NCBI RefSeq assembly: GCF_902859585.1
Contig: NZ_CADIJM010000006.1
Location: 186,001 to 250,000 of the forward strand
Direction of reading: 5' to 3'
Source of the DNA: Achromobacter animicus
GTDB lineage: Bacteria; Pseudomonadota; Gammaproteobacteria; Burkholderiales; Burkholderiaceae_B
Length of the DNA stretch: 64,000 nucleotides
Position numbers and translations under genes: made by a program. The notes below the pieces were generated by a model. It did no database searches. It was not told the DNA's origin and saw only the letters and a list, made by a program, of their open reading frames with translations. Below are positions 18,076-26,904 of the stretch, in pieces (position 1 is the stretch's first letter; each line of letters begins with the position of its first letter).

Positions 18076-18819
18076 TCAGGCCACGCCGCCATTGGCGCGC
18101 ACGATCTGCCCGTTTACCCACCCACTGTCGGGTCCCGCCAGAAACGAAACGATGCCCGCGATGTCATCCGGTTGGCCCAGGCGTTCCAGCGGCGGCATCT
18201 TGGCGTAGTGCTCGATCAATTCGGGGCTCTTGCCCTTGAAGAACAACTCCGTGGCGACAGGGCCGGGGGCGACGGCGTTTACCCTGATCTGGCGTCCGCG
18301 CAGTTCCTTGGCGAAGACCTGCGTCAGGCTTTCGACGGCGGCCTTGCTGGCGATGTAGACCGAGTAGCCGGGGAGGTTGAGCGCGACGGTGGTGCTGGAC
18401 ACGTTGACGATGCTGCCGCCATCGGCCAGACGTGCGGCGGCCTCGCGCAGGGTGTTGAAGGTGCCGCGGGTGTTGATGTCGAACGTCCGGTCGTACAGGT
18501 CGTCGCTGGTTTCCGCCAGCGGCTGCACCTGCAGCACGCCAGCGCTGTTGACCAGCACATCGATCCGGCCGAACTCGGCCTGGATGGCATCGAACATCGC
18601 GCGCACGTCATCGGGCTTGGCAACGTCGGCGCGTACGGCCAAGGCGCGTCCGCCGGCTTGGCGGACTTCGCCGGCCAAGGCGTCAGCTTCTGCCGCGCTC
18701 GAGGCGTAATTGATGGCGACGGCAAAGCCGTCGTCTGCCAGGCGGCGCACGATGGCGGCGCCGATGCCGCGCGATCCGCCAGTGACGAGGGCAACGCGCT
18801 GGGAAGCTTGGTCATTCAT
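18076..18819 (-). CDS. SDR-family NAD(P)-dependent oxidoreductase
   Basis: A 247-residue classical short-chain dehydrogenase. The cofactor motif TGGSRGIG is at about residues 13-20, NSAG near 90, the catalytic Ser in VNVSSTTVAL and the YxxxK pair in SVYIASKAA. The C-terminal PGPVATE segment is typical. The ATG at 18819 has AGGAG upstream; a longer in-frame start lacks one. It is divergent from a LysR regulator that probably controls it. The substrate is not predictable. Confidence 0.9.
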   Translation of the reverse strand: MNDQASQRVALVTGGSRGIGAAIVRRLADDGFAVAINYASSAAEADALAGEVRQAGGRALAVRADVAKPDDVRAMFDAIQAEFGRIDVLVNSAGVLQVQPLAETSDDLYDRTFDINTRGTFNTLREAAARLADGGSIVNVSSTTVALNLPGYSVYIASKAAVESLTQVFAKELRGRQIRVNAVAPGPVATELFFKGKSPELIEHYAKMPPLERLGQPDDIAGIVSFLAGPDSGWVNGQIVRANGGVA

Positions 18820-18872
18820 TGGTCTGCTCCTTGGATGGGTTGGTGAGACGTATGATCGACTATTCCGATCCA

Positions 18873-18904
18873 AAGATAATTACGCCTGCTTTGCTAAGAT
18901 AATT
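18873..18904. promoter_or_regulatory. Direct AAGATAATT repeats in SDR / lysR promoter
   Basis: AAGATAATT occurs twice, at 18873-18881 and 18896-18904, 23 bases start to start, in the 116-base gap between the divergent SDR and LysR genes. The spacing is near two helical turns and the repeats lie just before the lysR start. They may be regulator sites or overlapping promoter elements; the role is inferred. Confidence 0.4.
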
Positions 18905-18935
18905 TCATTTGCTTTAACAATAGGCGGGGCAGGGC

Positions 18936-19847
18936 ATGGATCGTTTCCAGGAAATGCAGGTGTTCGTGCGCATCGCCGAACGAGGCAGTTTCACCAAGGC
19001 GTCGGACGACCTGCGCATCCCGCGCGCCACGGTCACCAACCTGATCAAGCGCATGGAGGCCCGATTGGGCGCGCGGTTGCTTGACCGCACCACGCGGCAG
19101 GTCCGGCTGACGCACGACGGGGAGGCCCACTACCAGCGCTGCGTGCGGCTTCTGGCCGACCTGGAGGAGGCCGACGGCGCTTTCCTGGACACGGCGCCCA
19201 AGGGGCTGTTGCGGGTGAACGCGCAGGGCACGCTGGCCCGGTTCTTCGTGATGCCCGGCCTGCCGGATTTCCTGCAACGCTATCCCGACATCGCCTTGCA
19301 TCTGGGCGAAGACGACCGGCTGGTGGATCTGGTGCGCGAAGGCGTCGACTGCGTGCTACGCGCCGGCGTGCCGCAGGACTCGACGCTGGCCGGGCGGACG
19401 ATCGCCCAGATGCCGCAGGTGACGGTCGCCAGCCCTGCCTATCTGTCGCGCCACGGCGTGCCGGACAGCGTGCAGGTGCTGGAACACCACGTAGCCGTGG
19501 ATTACGTGTCCAGCGTGACGGGCCGCGCCGTGCCGCTGGATTTTCGGGTGGACGGGCGCATCGTCCAGGTGCGCCCGCGTGCCGTCGTCAGCGTGAGCGG
19601 GGCCGAACTCTACACCAGTGCGGCGCTCGCGGGCCTGGGATTGGTGCAGGTCCCGCGCTACCGCGTGGAGCGCGAGCTGGCGGCGGGGCACCTGAAGATC
19701 GTGCTGCCCCACGCGCCGCCCGCGCCCATGCCGGTTTCCGTGCTGACGCCGCAGAACCGGCAGGTGCCGGCGCGGGTGCGCGTGTTCACGCAGTGGCTGG
19801 CGGGCGTGTTCGCCGCCGCCTTCGATCAGACGATGCCGGTCAGGTAG
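18936..19847 (+). CDS. LysR-family transcriptional regulator
   Basis: A 303-residue LysR protein with the winged helix at about residues 1-60 (FTKASDDLRIPRATVTNLIK, RLLDRTTRQVRLTHDG). The ligand domain follows at about 90-295. The segment HGEA..YQRC and the short ligand-domain loops resemble the CrgA/DmlR-type LysR group common in Burkholderiales. It is divergent from the SDR gene and likely regulates it. Its last 22 bases overlap the end of the convergent GntP permease gene. Confidence 0.92.
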   Translation: MDRFQEMQVFVRIAERGSFTKASDDLRIPRATVTNLIKRMEARLGARLLDRTTRQVRLTHDGEAHYQRCVRLLADLEEADGAFLDTAPKGLLRVNAQGTLARFFVMPGLPDFLQRYPDIALHLGEDDRLVDLVREGVDCVLRAGVPQDSTLAGRTIAQMPQVTVASPAYLSRHGVPDSVQVLEHHVAVDYVSSVTGRAVPLDFRVDGRIVQVRPRAVVSVSGAELYTSAALAGLGLVQVPRYRVERELAAGHLKIVLPHAPPAPMPVSVLTPQNRQVPARVRVFTQWLAGVFAAAFDQTMPVR

Positions 19848-21220
19848 AAGACGCCGATCACCAGGAACACCGACAGCGTCGATATCAGCGTGATGGCGAA
19901 GATGTCGCCATAGGATTGGCGGTGCGTAAGACCCGTGACGGCCAGCAGCGTGATGACCGCGCCGTTGTGCGGCAGCGTGTCCATGCCGCCGCTCGCCATC
20001 GCGGCGACCCGGTGCAGCACCTCCATGGGGATGCCCGCCGCCAGCGCGCCGTCGATGAAGGTCTGCGACATTGCGGCCAGCGCGATGCTCATGCCGCCCG
20101 AGGCCGAGCCCGTGATGCCGGCCAGCGTCGTTACCGCGACGGCTTCGCCCACCAGCGGATCGGGAATGGCCTTCAAGGCCTGCGCGACCAGCAGAAAGCC
20201 CGGCAGCGCGGCAATGACGCCGCCAAATCCGTATTCGGCCGCGGTGTTCATCGACGCCAGCAGCGCGCCCGACACGGCGCTCTTGCTGCCTTCGGCAAAG
20301 TGCGACTTGATGGCGCGGAACGAGAACAGCAGGATGGTGACGATGCCCGCGATCAGCGCGCCCATCACGGCCCACAGCGCCACCTGCTCCTCGGCGTTGA
20401 CGGGCAGGGGTTTGGCCAGGCCGGGCAGGTCGACTTCGGAACCGGCCGGATACCAGCCCGGGATCCAGCGCGTCAGCAGGAAGTTCATGACGCCAACCAC
20501 CACCAGCGGCAACAGCGCGATCAACGGATGATGATTGCGCTCACCGGTAGGCGCCGCGGGTTCGTTGCGCAGGTCCGTGCCGTAGGTCTCGCCAGCCGCG
20601 GCCGCGCGCTTGCGGCGCCATTCCAGGTAGGCGATGCCGGCGGTCAGCGTGAACGCGGCGCCGATGAGACCGAGCCAGGGCGCGGCCCAGGTCGTGGTCT
20701 CGAAGAACGTGGTGGGAATGATGTTCTGGATCTGCGGCGTGCCGGGCAGTGCCGTCATGGTGAAGGTGAAGGCGCCCAGCGCAATCGCGCCGGGCATCAG
20801 GCGCTTGGGGATGCCGCCCTGGCGGAACATCTCGGCGGCAAACGGGTAGACCGCGAACACCACCACGAACAGCGATACGCCGCCGTACGTCAGCACCGCA
20901 CACACCAGCACGATGGCCACGATGGCGCGCTCGGCGCCGATCAGCCGCAGCACCGCCTGCACGATGGCGCGTGAAAAGCCCGACAGTTCGATGAGCTTGC
21001 CGAACACGGCGCCCAAGAGGAACACGGGGAAATAGAGCTTGGCAAAACCGGCCATGCGCTCCATGAAGATGCCCGAGAACACGGGCGCCAGCGCTGACGC
21101 GTCTGTCAGAAGCACCGCGCCCATGGCTGCGATGGGCGCGCACAGGATGACGCTATAACCTCGATACGCCGCCAGCATCAGAAACGCCAGCGCCGCCACC
21201 ACGATGAACAATCCGGTCAT
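19826..21220 (-). CDS. GntP-family permease
   Basis: A 464-residue inner-membrane protein with about 12 hydrophobic segments spread over the whole length. It belongs to the GntP (gluconate:H+ symporter) family, judging from the ALPGTPQIQN and GSASGGMSIAL segments and the C-terminal HRVAAMASGGMDTLPHNGAV motif. GntP relatives move gluconate, other sugar acids or hydroxybutyrate with protons. It is a single gene, and its 3' end overlaps the convergent LysR gene. The substrate is uncertain; the GGMDTLPHNGA form is common in permeases of hydroxy or keto acids. Confidence 0.88.
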   Translation of the reverse strand: MTGLFIVVAALAFLMLAAYRGYSVILCAPIAAMGAVLLTDASALAPVFSGIFMERMAGFAKLYFPVFLLGAVFGKLIELSGFSRAIVQAVLRLIGAERAIVAIVLVCAVLTYGGVSLFVVVFAVYPFAAEMFRQGGIPKRLMPGAIALGAFTFTMTALPGTPQIQNIIPTTFFETTTWAAPWLGLIGAAFTLTAGIAYLEWRRKRAAAAGETYGTDLRNEPAAPTGERNHHPLIALLPLVVVGVMNFLLTRWIPGWYPAGSEVDLPGLAKPLPVNAEEQVALWAVMGALIAGIVTILLFSFRAIKSHFAEGSKSAVSGALLASMNTAAEYGFGGVIAALPGFLLVAQALKAIPDPLVGEAVAVTTLAGITGSASGGMSIALAAMSQTFIDGALAAGIPMEVLHRVAAMASGGMDTLPHNGAVITLLAVTGLTHRQSYGDIFAITLISTLSVFLVIGVFYLTGIV

Positions 21221-21280
21221 TCGGTACTCCAGGAATGAAGAGACAAGGGGTGTGGGGCTACACCTTAACGTATCGGGCGT

Positions 21281-21718
21281 TTAGCGCGCTGCCATCAGAT
21301 CTGCCGCCTTGTGCGCCAGCTCCGCCACGCCGAAGCTCGTGGCCAGCGCGTGGGCATCAAGGTCAGCCAGGGACACCCAGCGCGCATCGCGGGCATCGTC
21401 CCCCGCTACCGGCTCACCGGACACCCAGCGGCACAGCACGGCGATCAGGATGAAGTGGCGGCCCAGGGCGCCGGTGTCGTCGCGGTCGAAGACGTCGACG
21501 GCGTCAAAGACGTGCAGCGGCTCGGCAGTGACGCCGGTCTCTTCCAGCAATTCGCGCGCGGCCGCGTCAGCCAGCCGTTCGCCCGCGTCGATCTTGCCGC
21601 CCGGAAACGCCCAGCGGTCCTGATCGGGCGGGTTGGCGCGGCGCACCAGCAGCACGTGGCCGTCGCGCACGACGGCGGCGATGGTGGCAGCGATGGGGCG
21701 CGGGGCGGGGGTGGTCAT
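21281..21718 (-). CDS. Nudix hydrolase
   Basis: A 145-residue Nudix protein. The Nudix box runs at about residues 40-62 (GGKIDAGERLADAAARELL then EETGV) and keeps the REXXEE metal-binding core. The short size and the PGGKIDAGE form resemble MutT-like or ADP-ribose/NADH pyrophosphatase-like enzymes, with no other domain. It hydrolyses a nucleoside diphosphate linked to another moiety; the exact substrate is open. It stands between the GntP permease and a membrane protein gene, all minus, with no obvious link. Confidence 0.9.
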   Translation of the reverse strand: MTTPAPRPIAATIAAVVRDGHVLLVRRANPPDQDRWAFPGGKIDAGERLADAAARELLEETGVTAEPLHVFDAVDVFDRDDTGALGRHFILIAVLCRWVSGEPVAGDDARDARWVSLADLDAHALATSFGVAELAHKAADLMAAR

Positions 21719-21768
21719 GCGGATCTCCAGCGGCAGTCAGACGTCCGGCAAGGATACGCCCCGTCCGT

Positions 21769-22980
21769 TCATACCTCTTCGATGCGTCGCTTGGGCGCGA
21801 ACGGCGTGCCCAGATCGAGCAGTGCGTAGATGCGTTCGGTGATGCGCTGGCGCCGCGTCGGCCTGCCCATGCGCCACCGCATGTCCAGCCATAAAAGCGG
21901 GAGTGCAAAGCAAAGCCATACCAGCAGGAACATCCCAAGAATGAACAGCGAAAGTTCCGGAAAATCGCCCTGAAAAGCTTCGGCGTCGATGAACCAGGTC
22001 AGGCCAATGAGGAACAGCCAGACCGCAAGCATCAACCCGCCGATGGCCTTGAGCAGCGGCGCGCGCTGGTTCATGCCGACGCCGACCGGCGTGTCCCTGC
22101 CGGGAAAGGCGCGGAATCGCAGATGACACATATAGGTGCGCCCGTCCTCAAGGTTGCGCAGGGCATACACCGCGTGCGGCTCGTCTGGCGCCGGTTGGGC
22201 ATTGACGGCCATCTCGACGTAGTCGTCCTGCGCCAGGAACGGCTGCCAGCTTCCCAGTGATTCATCGACCGTCATCAGGAACTGCCGGCCCTGAACCGAA
22301 AAGCGATAGTGGCCGTAAGTCGGGCCCTTATGCACATGCCGCGTTTCATGCGTGATGCCGTCCAGCTGCCCGCGGATCAGGAGGAGAGGCGGATCGCCCT
22401 CCTGCGTCAGCGCAGCCGGTTCCTGCTGAAGCGGTGAGGGGGCTGGCGCAGCGTTCATGGCCGCTGGGCGCTTCGCGGGATCGAACAGAGCCTCGCTGGC
22501 AAGGATGCGCGGCCGCTCGCGGCGGTTGTGCCAGAGGGCGTGCAAGGCGTTCGCGGCAAGCACCAGCGCCATCAGCGCGATCACCAGCGCGAGCACCATC
22601 ATGAACATGCGCGGCAACGTCGAGATCCCGGCCAGCCACGCCGCGCCCAGGGCGGCCACGCCCACGGCGCTGCAGATGGCGGCCTCGCGTCCGCTGCGCC
22701 GTTGGGCGGTCTGGTAGGTGAGCGGCGCAATGGGTTCGCCTTGCGCGGGCACGGCCCAGCAAAAGCGGTTCAGGCCATGCTCGGCTTCCAGCACGCCAAT
22801 GCGCACGGCAGTGCCTTTATTGTGGAAGGCGCGCAGCAGGGCGATGTGCGAGGGGTCCAGCGCGGAACCCCAGATCGTCTCCGCACCGACCCGCAGGAAG
22901 ACATCGTTTCGCCGCACCGGCGTTGCGACCCGGATCTGGTCGATGGTTCCCTCGATGATGCGGGGTGCGCGTTGCGGCAT
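21769..22980 (-). CDS. Hypothetical membrane protein
   Basis: A 403-residue protein I do not recognise. Four hydrophobic segments are visible in two pairs. The first pair is at about residues 95-145 (AAICSAVGVAALGAAWLAG and FMMVLALVIALMALVLAAN). The second is at about 315-370 (LKAIGGLMLAVWLFLIGLT and LSLFILGMFLLVWLCFALP). Between them lies a soluble region (about 150-310) with a beta-rich look. The N-terminal ~90 residues are also soluble (IIEGTIDQIRVATPVRRNDVFLR begins a similar beta-like pattern), so a repeated domain is possible. ATG 22980 was chosen over an in-frame TTG nine codons upstream. No function is offered. Confidence 0.75.
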   Translation of the reverse strand: MPQRAPRIIEGTIDQIRVATPVRRNDVFLRVGAETIWGSALDPSHIALLRAFHNKGTAVRIGVLEAEHGLNRFCWAVPAQGEPIAPLTYQTAQRRSGREAAICSAVGVAALGAAWLAGISTLPRMFMMVLALVIALMALVLAANALHALWHNRRERPRILASEALFDPAKRPAAMNAAPAPSPLQQEPAALTQEGDPPLLLIRGQLDGITHETRHVHKGPTYGHYRFSVQGRQFLMTVDESLGSWQPFLAQDDYVEMAVNAQPAPDEPHAVYALRNLEDGRTYMCHLRFRAFPGRDTPVGVGMNQRAPLLKAIGGLMLAVWLFLIGLTWFIDAEAFQGDFPELSLFILGMFLLVWLCFALPLLWLDMRWRMGRPTRRQRITERIYALLDLGTPFAPKRRIEEV

Positions 22981-23028
22981 GTTGGAGCGGCCGAGGCAAA
23001 GCCGCAAGGATAACGCGGCGGACGTACT

Positions 23029-23070
23029 CGGCGGCGGGCGACCCCGCGGCGGGCGTCCCCGCGGCGGGCG
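23029..23070. repeat. GC-rich 15-bp minisatellite
   Basis: Almost three copies of a 15-base unit of the form ACCCCGCGGCGGGCG follow each other (partial copy at 23029-23040, full copies at 23041-23055 and 23056-23070). The array lies between the membrane protein gene and the binding-protein gene, all G and C apart from single A or T bases. It may be slippage-prone; it may form structure near the binding-protein 3' end. Confidence 0.8.
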
Positions 23071-23124
23071 TCTCCCGCCGCCGATGCCATCCGCCGCAGC
23101 TCCCGCCGAGGACGCCCCGCCGTA

Positions 23125-24396
23125 CTACTTCTTGACCAGCGGGCAGGTCGACCGCGACAGCGGCATGAAGGCCTGATCGCCCGGCAGCGTGGCCACCAGT
23201 TTGTAGTAGTCCCACGGCCGCTTGGATTCCGACGGCTTCTTGACCTCGAACAGGTACATGTCGTGCACCATGCGGCCATCTTCGCGGATGCGGCCGTTGG
23301 TGGCGAAGAAGTCGTTGATGGGCGTGGCCTTCATCTGCTTCATCACCGCCGTGGGTTCGTCCGTGCCCGCCGCCTGCACCGCGTTCAGATAGTGCATGAC
23401 CGACGAATACGTGCCCGCCTGGCTCATGTTGGGCATCTTCTTGAGCTTGTCGTAATAGCGCTGCGACCACGCGCGGGTCTGGTCGTTCATGTCCCAGTAG
23501 AAGGCTTCGGTCAGCGTCAGGCCGGCGGCCGCGTCCAGGCCGATGGCGTGGATGTCGTTGATGTAGAGCAGCAGGCCCGCCATCTTCTGCCCGCCCTTGG
23601 TCAGCCCGAACTCGCTGGCCGCCTTGATGGCGTTGACGGTGTCGCCGCCCGCGTTGGCCAGGCCCACGATCTGCGCCTTGCTGGCCTGCGCCTGCAGCAG
23701 ATAAGAGGCGAAGTCGCTGGAGCCGAGCGGGTGGCGCGAGGCGCCCAGCACCGTGCCGCCATTGGCCTTCACGACGTCGGTGGCCGACGCCTGCAGCGTG
23801 TGGCCGAACGCGTAGTCCGCCGTCAGGAAGTACCAGCTCTTGCCGCCTTGCTCCACGGTGGCGCGTGCAGTGGTGTTGGCGAGCGACCAGGTGTCGTAGG
23901 TGTAGTGGACGGAATAGGGAGAGCACAGGTCGTTGGTGATGCGCTCGGTGCCCGGCCCGCTGAAGACGACAATCTTTTTCTTTTCACGCGCCACTTCCAG
24001 CACGGCCAGCGCGGGCGCGGAGCCGGCGACGTCCATGATGGCGTCGACCTTCTGGACGTCGTACCACTCGCGCGCCTTGGCGGCGGCGATGTCGGCCTTG
24101 TTCTGGTGGTCCACCACCAGCAGGTCCACCTTCTTGCCCAGCACGGTGCCGCCGAAGTCGGCAATCGCCATCTCGGCGGCGGTGGCGCTGCCCTTGCCGG
24201 TCACGTCGGCATAGACGCCGCTCATGTCCAGGATCAGGCCCAGCCGCACCACGTCGTCGGAGACGGCGGGGGCGGGCGTCTGTGCCTGTGCGCTGGCGGC
24301 GGCAAGCGCGGCCGCGGCAAAGGCGGTCGTGGCGAACAAGCGAACAATCGTGCTGCGGCACTGCATTGAAATCCGGGTCCTGTCGGCATGTCTCAT
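23125..24396 (-). CDS. ABC transporter periplasmic binding protein (branched-chain amino acid type)
   Basis: A 423-residue periplasmic-binding protein of the Leu/Ile/Val (Peripla_BP_6) type. The signal peptide ends near ASAQAQ (about residues 34-39). The lobes show VRLGLILDMSGVYADVTGKG, VDLLVVDHQNKAD and WYFLTADYAFGHTLQ. The ATG has GGGAGA upstream. No permease or ATPase of this transporter type is in the window, so it must use components encoded elsewhere. It is last of four minus-strand genes (cyclase, ligase, GntR, binding protein) and probably binds an aromatic or other carboxylic acid that feeds them. Confidence 0.92.
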   Translation of the reverse strand: MRHADRTRISMQCRSTIVRLFATTAFAAAALAAASAQAQTPAPAVSDDVVRLGLILDMSGVYADVTGKGSATAAEMAIADFGGTVLGKKVDLLVVDHQNKADIAAAKAREWYDVQKVDAIMDVAGSAPALAVLEVAREKKKIVVFSGPGTERITNDLCSPYSVHYTYDTWSLANTTARATVEQGGKSWYFLTADYAFGHTLQASATDVVKANGGTVLGASRHPLGSSDFASYLLQAQASKAQIVGLANAGGDTVNAIKAASEFGLTKGGQKMAGLLLYINDIHAIGLDAAAGLTLTEAFYWDMNDQTRAWSQRYYDKLKKMPNMSQAGTYSSVMHYLNAVQAAGTDEPTAVMKQMKATPINDFFATNGRIREDGRMVHDMYLFEVKKPSESKRPWDYYKLVATLPGDQAFMPLSRSTCPLVKK

Positions 24397-24538
24397 GGTT
24401 GTCTCCCTGTATGCCGGATTCTTTTCGGATATGGCGGGCGCGTATGTAGGTTTTGTTTGCTGCTGCACCCAGTGTGTTCGGACGGCGGCGGTCGTTGATG
24501 GGGGGCGGTTTTCTCCTGAGGCAGGTTGGGTGAAACGC

Positions 24539-25282
24539 TCAGCGGCTGGTGAGCAGGTCGAACTCCATCCGCACCTTGCGGAATGGAAACTCCAGCCGCG
24601 CGAAATACACCACGCGGCCGTCGATGCAGGCATAGCGGCGCAGCTCGGCCACCGGGGAAGACACGGGTATCTGCAGTGACTCGGCAGACTCCTGGCCCGC
24701 TTCGATCACGTTCAGGACCTGGCGGGCTTCAGAGATGCGGGCGCCGTAAAACTGGTCCAGCACCGGGGCGACGGTGCTTTTCTGAATGCGGGCGCGGTGC
24801 TTACGGAAGAGGCCGCTGTCCAGAAAGACCTCGCTGTAGCAGAAGGGGCCGGCATCCGTCGTATGAATGCGCCGCAAGTACTGAAAGCTGCCGCTGCGGT
24901 CGGCGCCGCACGGCATGCCCAGTGTGTCGGGCAGGGGCGAGTCGGCGCTGGACTCCACCAGCGACACCGTGCCGAGCTGGTTGCTCAGTTCGACCGTTTC
25001 GGCCCAGGTCTTGGGAATGAGCAGCGTGGGCGTTTCGGGCAGTTCGGCGTTGACGAAGGTGCCGGAGCCGCGCGAGCGCCGGATCAGGCCGTCTTCTTCC
25101 AGCAGGCCGAACGCCTGGCGGATGGTCGCGCGCGAGATGCCGTAGGTCTCCATCAGCGATTCCAACGGCGGGATCTGCTGTCCGGGCCGCCACGTCCGGT
25201 TCTGGATGTGGCTGCGGAACAGCGCGGCGGCCTGCAGATAAAGCGGCTGGGGACTGCGCGAAAAAAGCTTGCGGGCGGGCAT
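24539..25282 (-). CDS. GntR-family regulator with UTRA domain (HutC/FarR type)
   Basis: A 247-residue regulator. The winged helix is at about residues 12-78 (IPPLESLMETYGISRATIRQ, then AFGLLEEDGLIRRSRGSGTFV). The UTRA ligand domain covers about 98-240. The ATG at 25282 is preferred because the DNA-binding domain begins soon after; longer frames run into the ligase gene. It lies 14 bases after the ligase stop and is probably cotranscribed, controlling its own operon. The perfect 18-bp palindrome at the promoter of this cluster is the likely operator. Confidence 0.9.
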   Translation of the reverse strand: MPARKLFSRSPQPLYLQAAALFRSHIQNRTWRPGQQIPPLESLMETYGISRATIRQAFGLLEEDGLIRRSRGSGTFVNAELPETPTLLIPKTWAETVELSNQLGTVSLVESSADSPLPDTLGMPCGADRSGSFQYLRRIHTTDAGPFCYSEVFLDSGLFRKHRARIQKSTVAPVLDQFYGARISEARQVLNVIEAGQESAESLQIPVSSPVAELRRYACIDGRVVYFARLEFPFRKVRMEFDLLTSR

Positions 25283-25296
25283 GGCGGGATGAAGGG

Positions 25297-26901
25297 CTAT
25301 GAAGCGGAAGCCGAGAGCATAGCGTCCGCCATCTCGCGCAGCCGGTGCTTCTGGATCTTGACCGAGTTGGCGCTCTCCACTGACGGGAAGGCGTCCAGCA
25401 CGGTAAAGCCCGCCGGCGCCTTGAAACCCGCCATGGCCGCCTTGCACGCCGCGGTCCAACCGGCCGGGTCCGCCTGCGCGCCTTCCTGCAGCAGCACGAA
25501 GGCGTACGGCACGATCTTGCCGTTGCGCGTCGCGCCCACCACCTGGCAGGCCCGCACGCCGGGCAGGGTCTCGACGACCTGTTCGATCTCCACCGGATTG
25601 ACCAGGAAGCCGGACAGCCGCAGCGAGTCGCCCATCCGGGTCTGGAACACGAACTGGCGGTCGGTCAGCGTGTAGCCCAGGTCGCCGGTCTTGAAGTAGC
25701 CGTCATCCGTCACGGCCGCGCGGGTCGCGTCCGGGTTGTCCAGGTAGCCCTGCATCAGGCTGGGCGACAGGATTTCGATTTCGCCGGACTGGCCGTGCGG
25801 CAGCACTTGGCCGGACTCGGGATCGCGGGCGCGCACACGGGCGTTGGGGTAGATGAGCGTGCCGCCGGGCTGGTGGCGGGCCGACACGTCGCCGTCGGCG
25901 GGGTCGCGGGGCTGGCCGGCCACCAGCGCAATCAGTTCGCTGGAACCATACAGGCCCGTGAGCGGCACGCCAGCCACGCGGGCCAGGTCCAGCATGTTGT
26001 CCAGCGCGGGGGTGAAGCTGGCGAAGCCGAATAGCTGCACGGACGCAAACGCGCCGGGCGCGGCGGCGTGCATCATGCCGACCAGCGCCTCGTTGTTGGC
26101 GTAGGTATGGGTGACGGCGTGCCGGGCGATGGCCTGCGCGGATTGGGCCGCGTCGAACACAGGGGCGCAGACGACGGGCACGCCGCGCGCCAGGGCGCCG
26201 GCCAATGTCGCAAAACCGAATGCGCCGCAGAACGGCGCGCTGGCCAGCACGCAGGCCCGGTCGTCGTAGCCGAACGCCCGCGCCACCATCGCGCCGTGGC
26301 GCAACAAGGTCTTTTGATCGTGCAGCACGAACTTGGGTTTGGACGTGGTGCCGGATGTGGTGAAGCACAACACGCCGGCATTGGCTTGCGCGACGGGTGC
26401 GGGGTCGGCGCAGGCCAGCAGCGCGTCGTACCGGTGCACCGGTTTGCCGTGAAGCGATGCCGGAGGAAGTTCGTCGGGTCCGGCCAGCGCGACCGCGCCC
26501 TGCAACTGATCCACATCCACTGGCGCGACGCCATCCAGGATGCCCTGGAAGTCGATGCCTTTGAAGTCGGGCCAGTACACCAGCCAGTCGGCGCGGCCGC
26601 GGCCCAGGATGTCGGCCACTTCGACCGAGCGGAAGCGCGTGTTGACGGCCAGCACCAGCGCGCCCAGATGGGCGCACGCAAGAAAGGATTCGACCCAGGC
26701 CGCGCAGTTGGGCAGCCAGACGGCGACGCGGTGCCCGGGCTGCACGCCGATGCGGGCCAGGCCCGCCGCCAGCGCGAGGCTGCGCGTGCGCAGGTCCGCG
26801 AAACTGAGCGGCTGATCACGATCGATGAGCGCAACGGCATCGGGTTGCCGGGCGGCCAGCGCGTCCAGATGGTCGGAGAAGGTCGAGTACGGCAGGGGCA
26901 T
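25297..26901 (-). CDS. AMP-binding acyl-CoA ligase
   Basis: A 534-residue ANL-superfamily adenylating enzyme, probably an acyl- or aryl-CoA ligase. The P-loop-like motif is CFTTSGTTSKPKFVLHD (about residues 178-194). Other motifs are the A5-like region LYGSSELIAL, YFKTGDLGY near the hinge, and the C-terminal lysine segment ESANSVKIQKHRLRE. It starts 3 bases after the cyclase gene and is followed by the regulator, so it is one operon. It would activate a carboxylic acid with CoA; the substrate is likely that bound by the receptor proteins of the cluster. The C-terminal lysine context is normal, so it should be active. Confidence 0.9.
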   Translation of the reverse strand: MPLPYSTFSDHLDALAARQPDAVALIDRDQPLSFADLRTRSLALAAGLARIGVQPGHRVAVWLPNCAAWVESFLACAHLGALVLAVNTRFRSVEVADILGRGRADWLVYWPDFKGIDFQGILDGVAPVDVDQLQGAVALAGPDELPPASLHGKPVHRYDALLACADPAPVAQANAGVLCFTTSGTTSKPKFVLHDQKTLLRHGAMVARAFGYDDRACVLASAPFCGAFGFATLAGALARGVPVVCAPVFDAAQSAQAIARHAVTHTYANNEALVGMMHAAAPGAFASVQLFGFASFTPALDNMLDLARVAGVPLTGLYGSSELIALVAGQPRDPADGDVSARHQPGGTLIYPNARVRARDPESGQVLPHGQSGEIEILSPSLMQGYLDNPDATRAAVTDDGYFKTGDLGYTLTDRQFVFQTRMGDSLRLSGFLVNPVEIEQVVETLPGVRACQVVGATRNGKIVPYAFVLLQEGAQADPAGWTAACKAAMAGFKAPAGFTVLDAFPSVESANSVKIQKHRLREMADAMLSASAS

Positions 26902-26904
26902 GGC

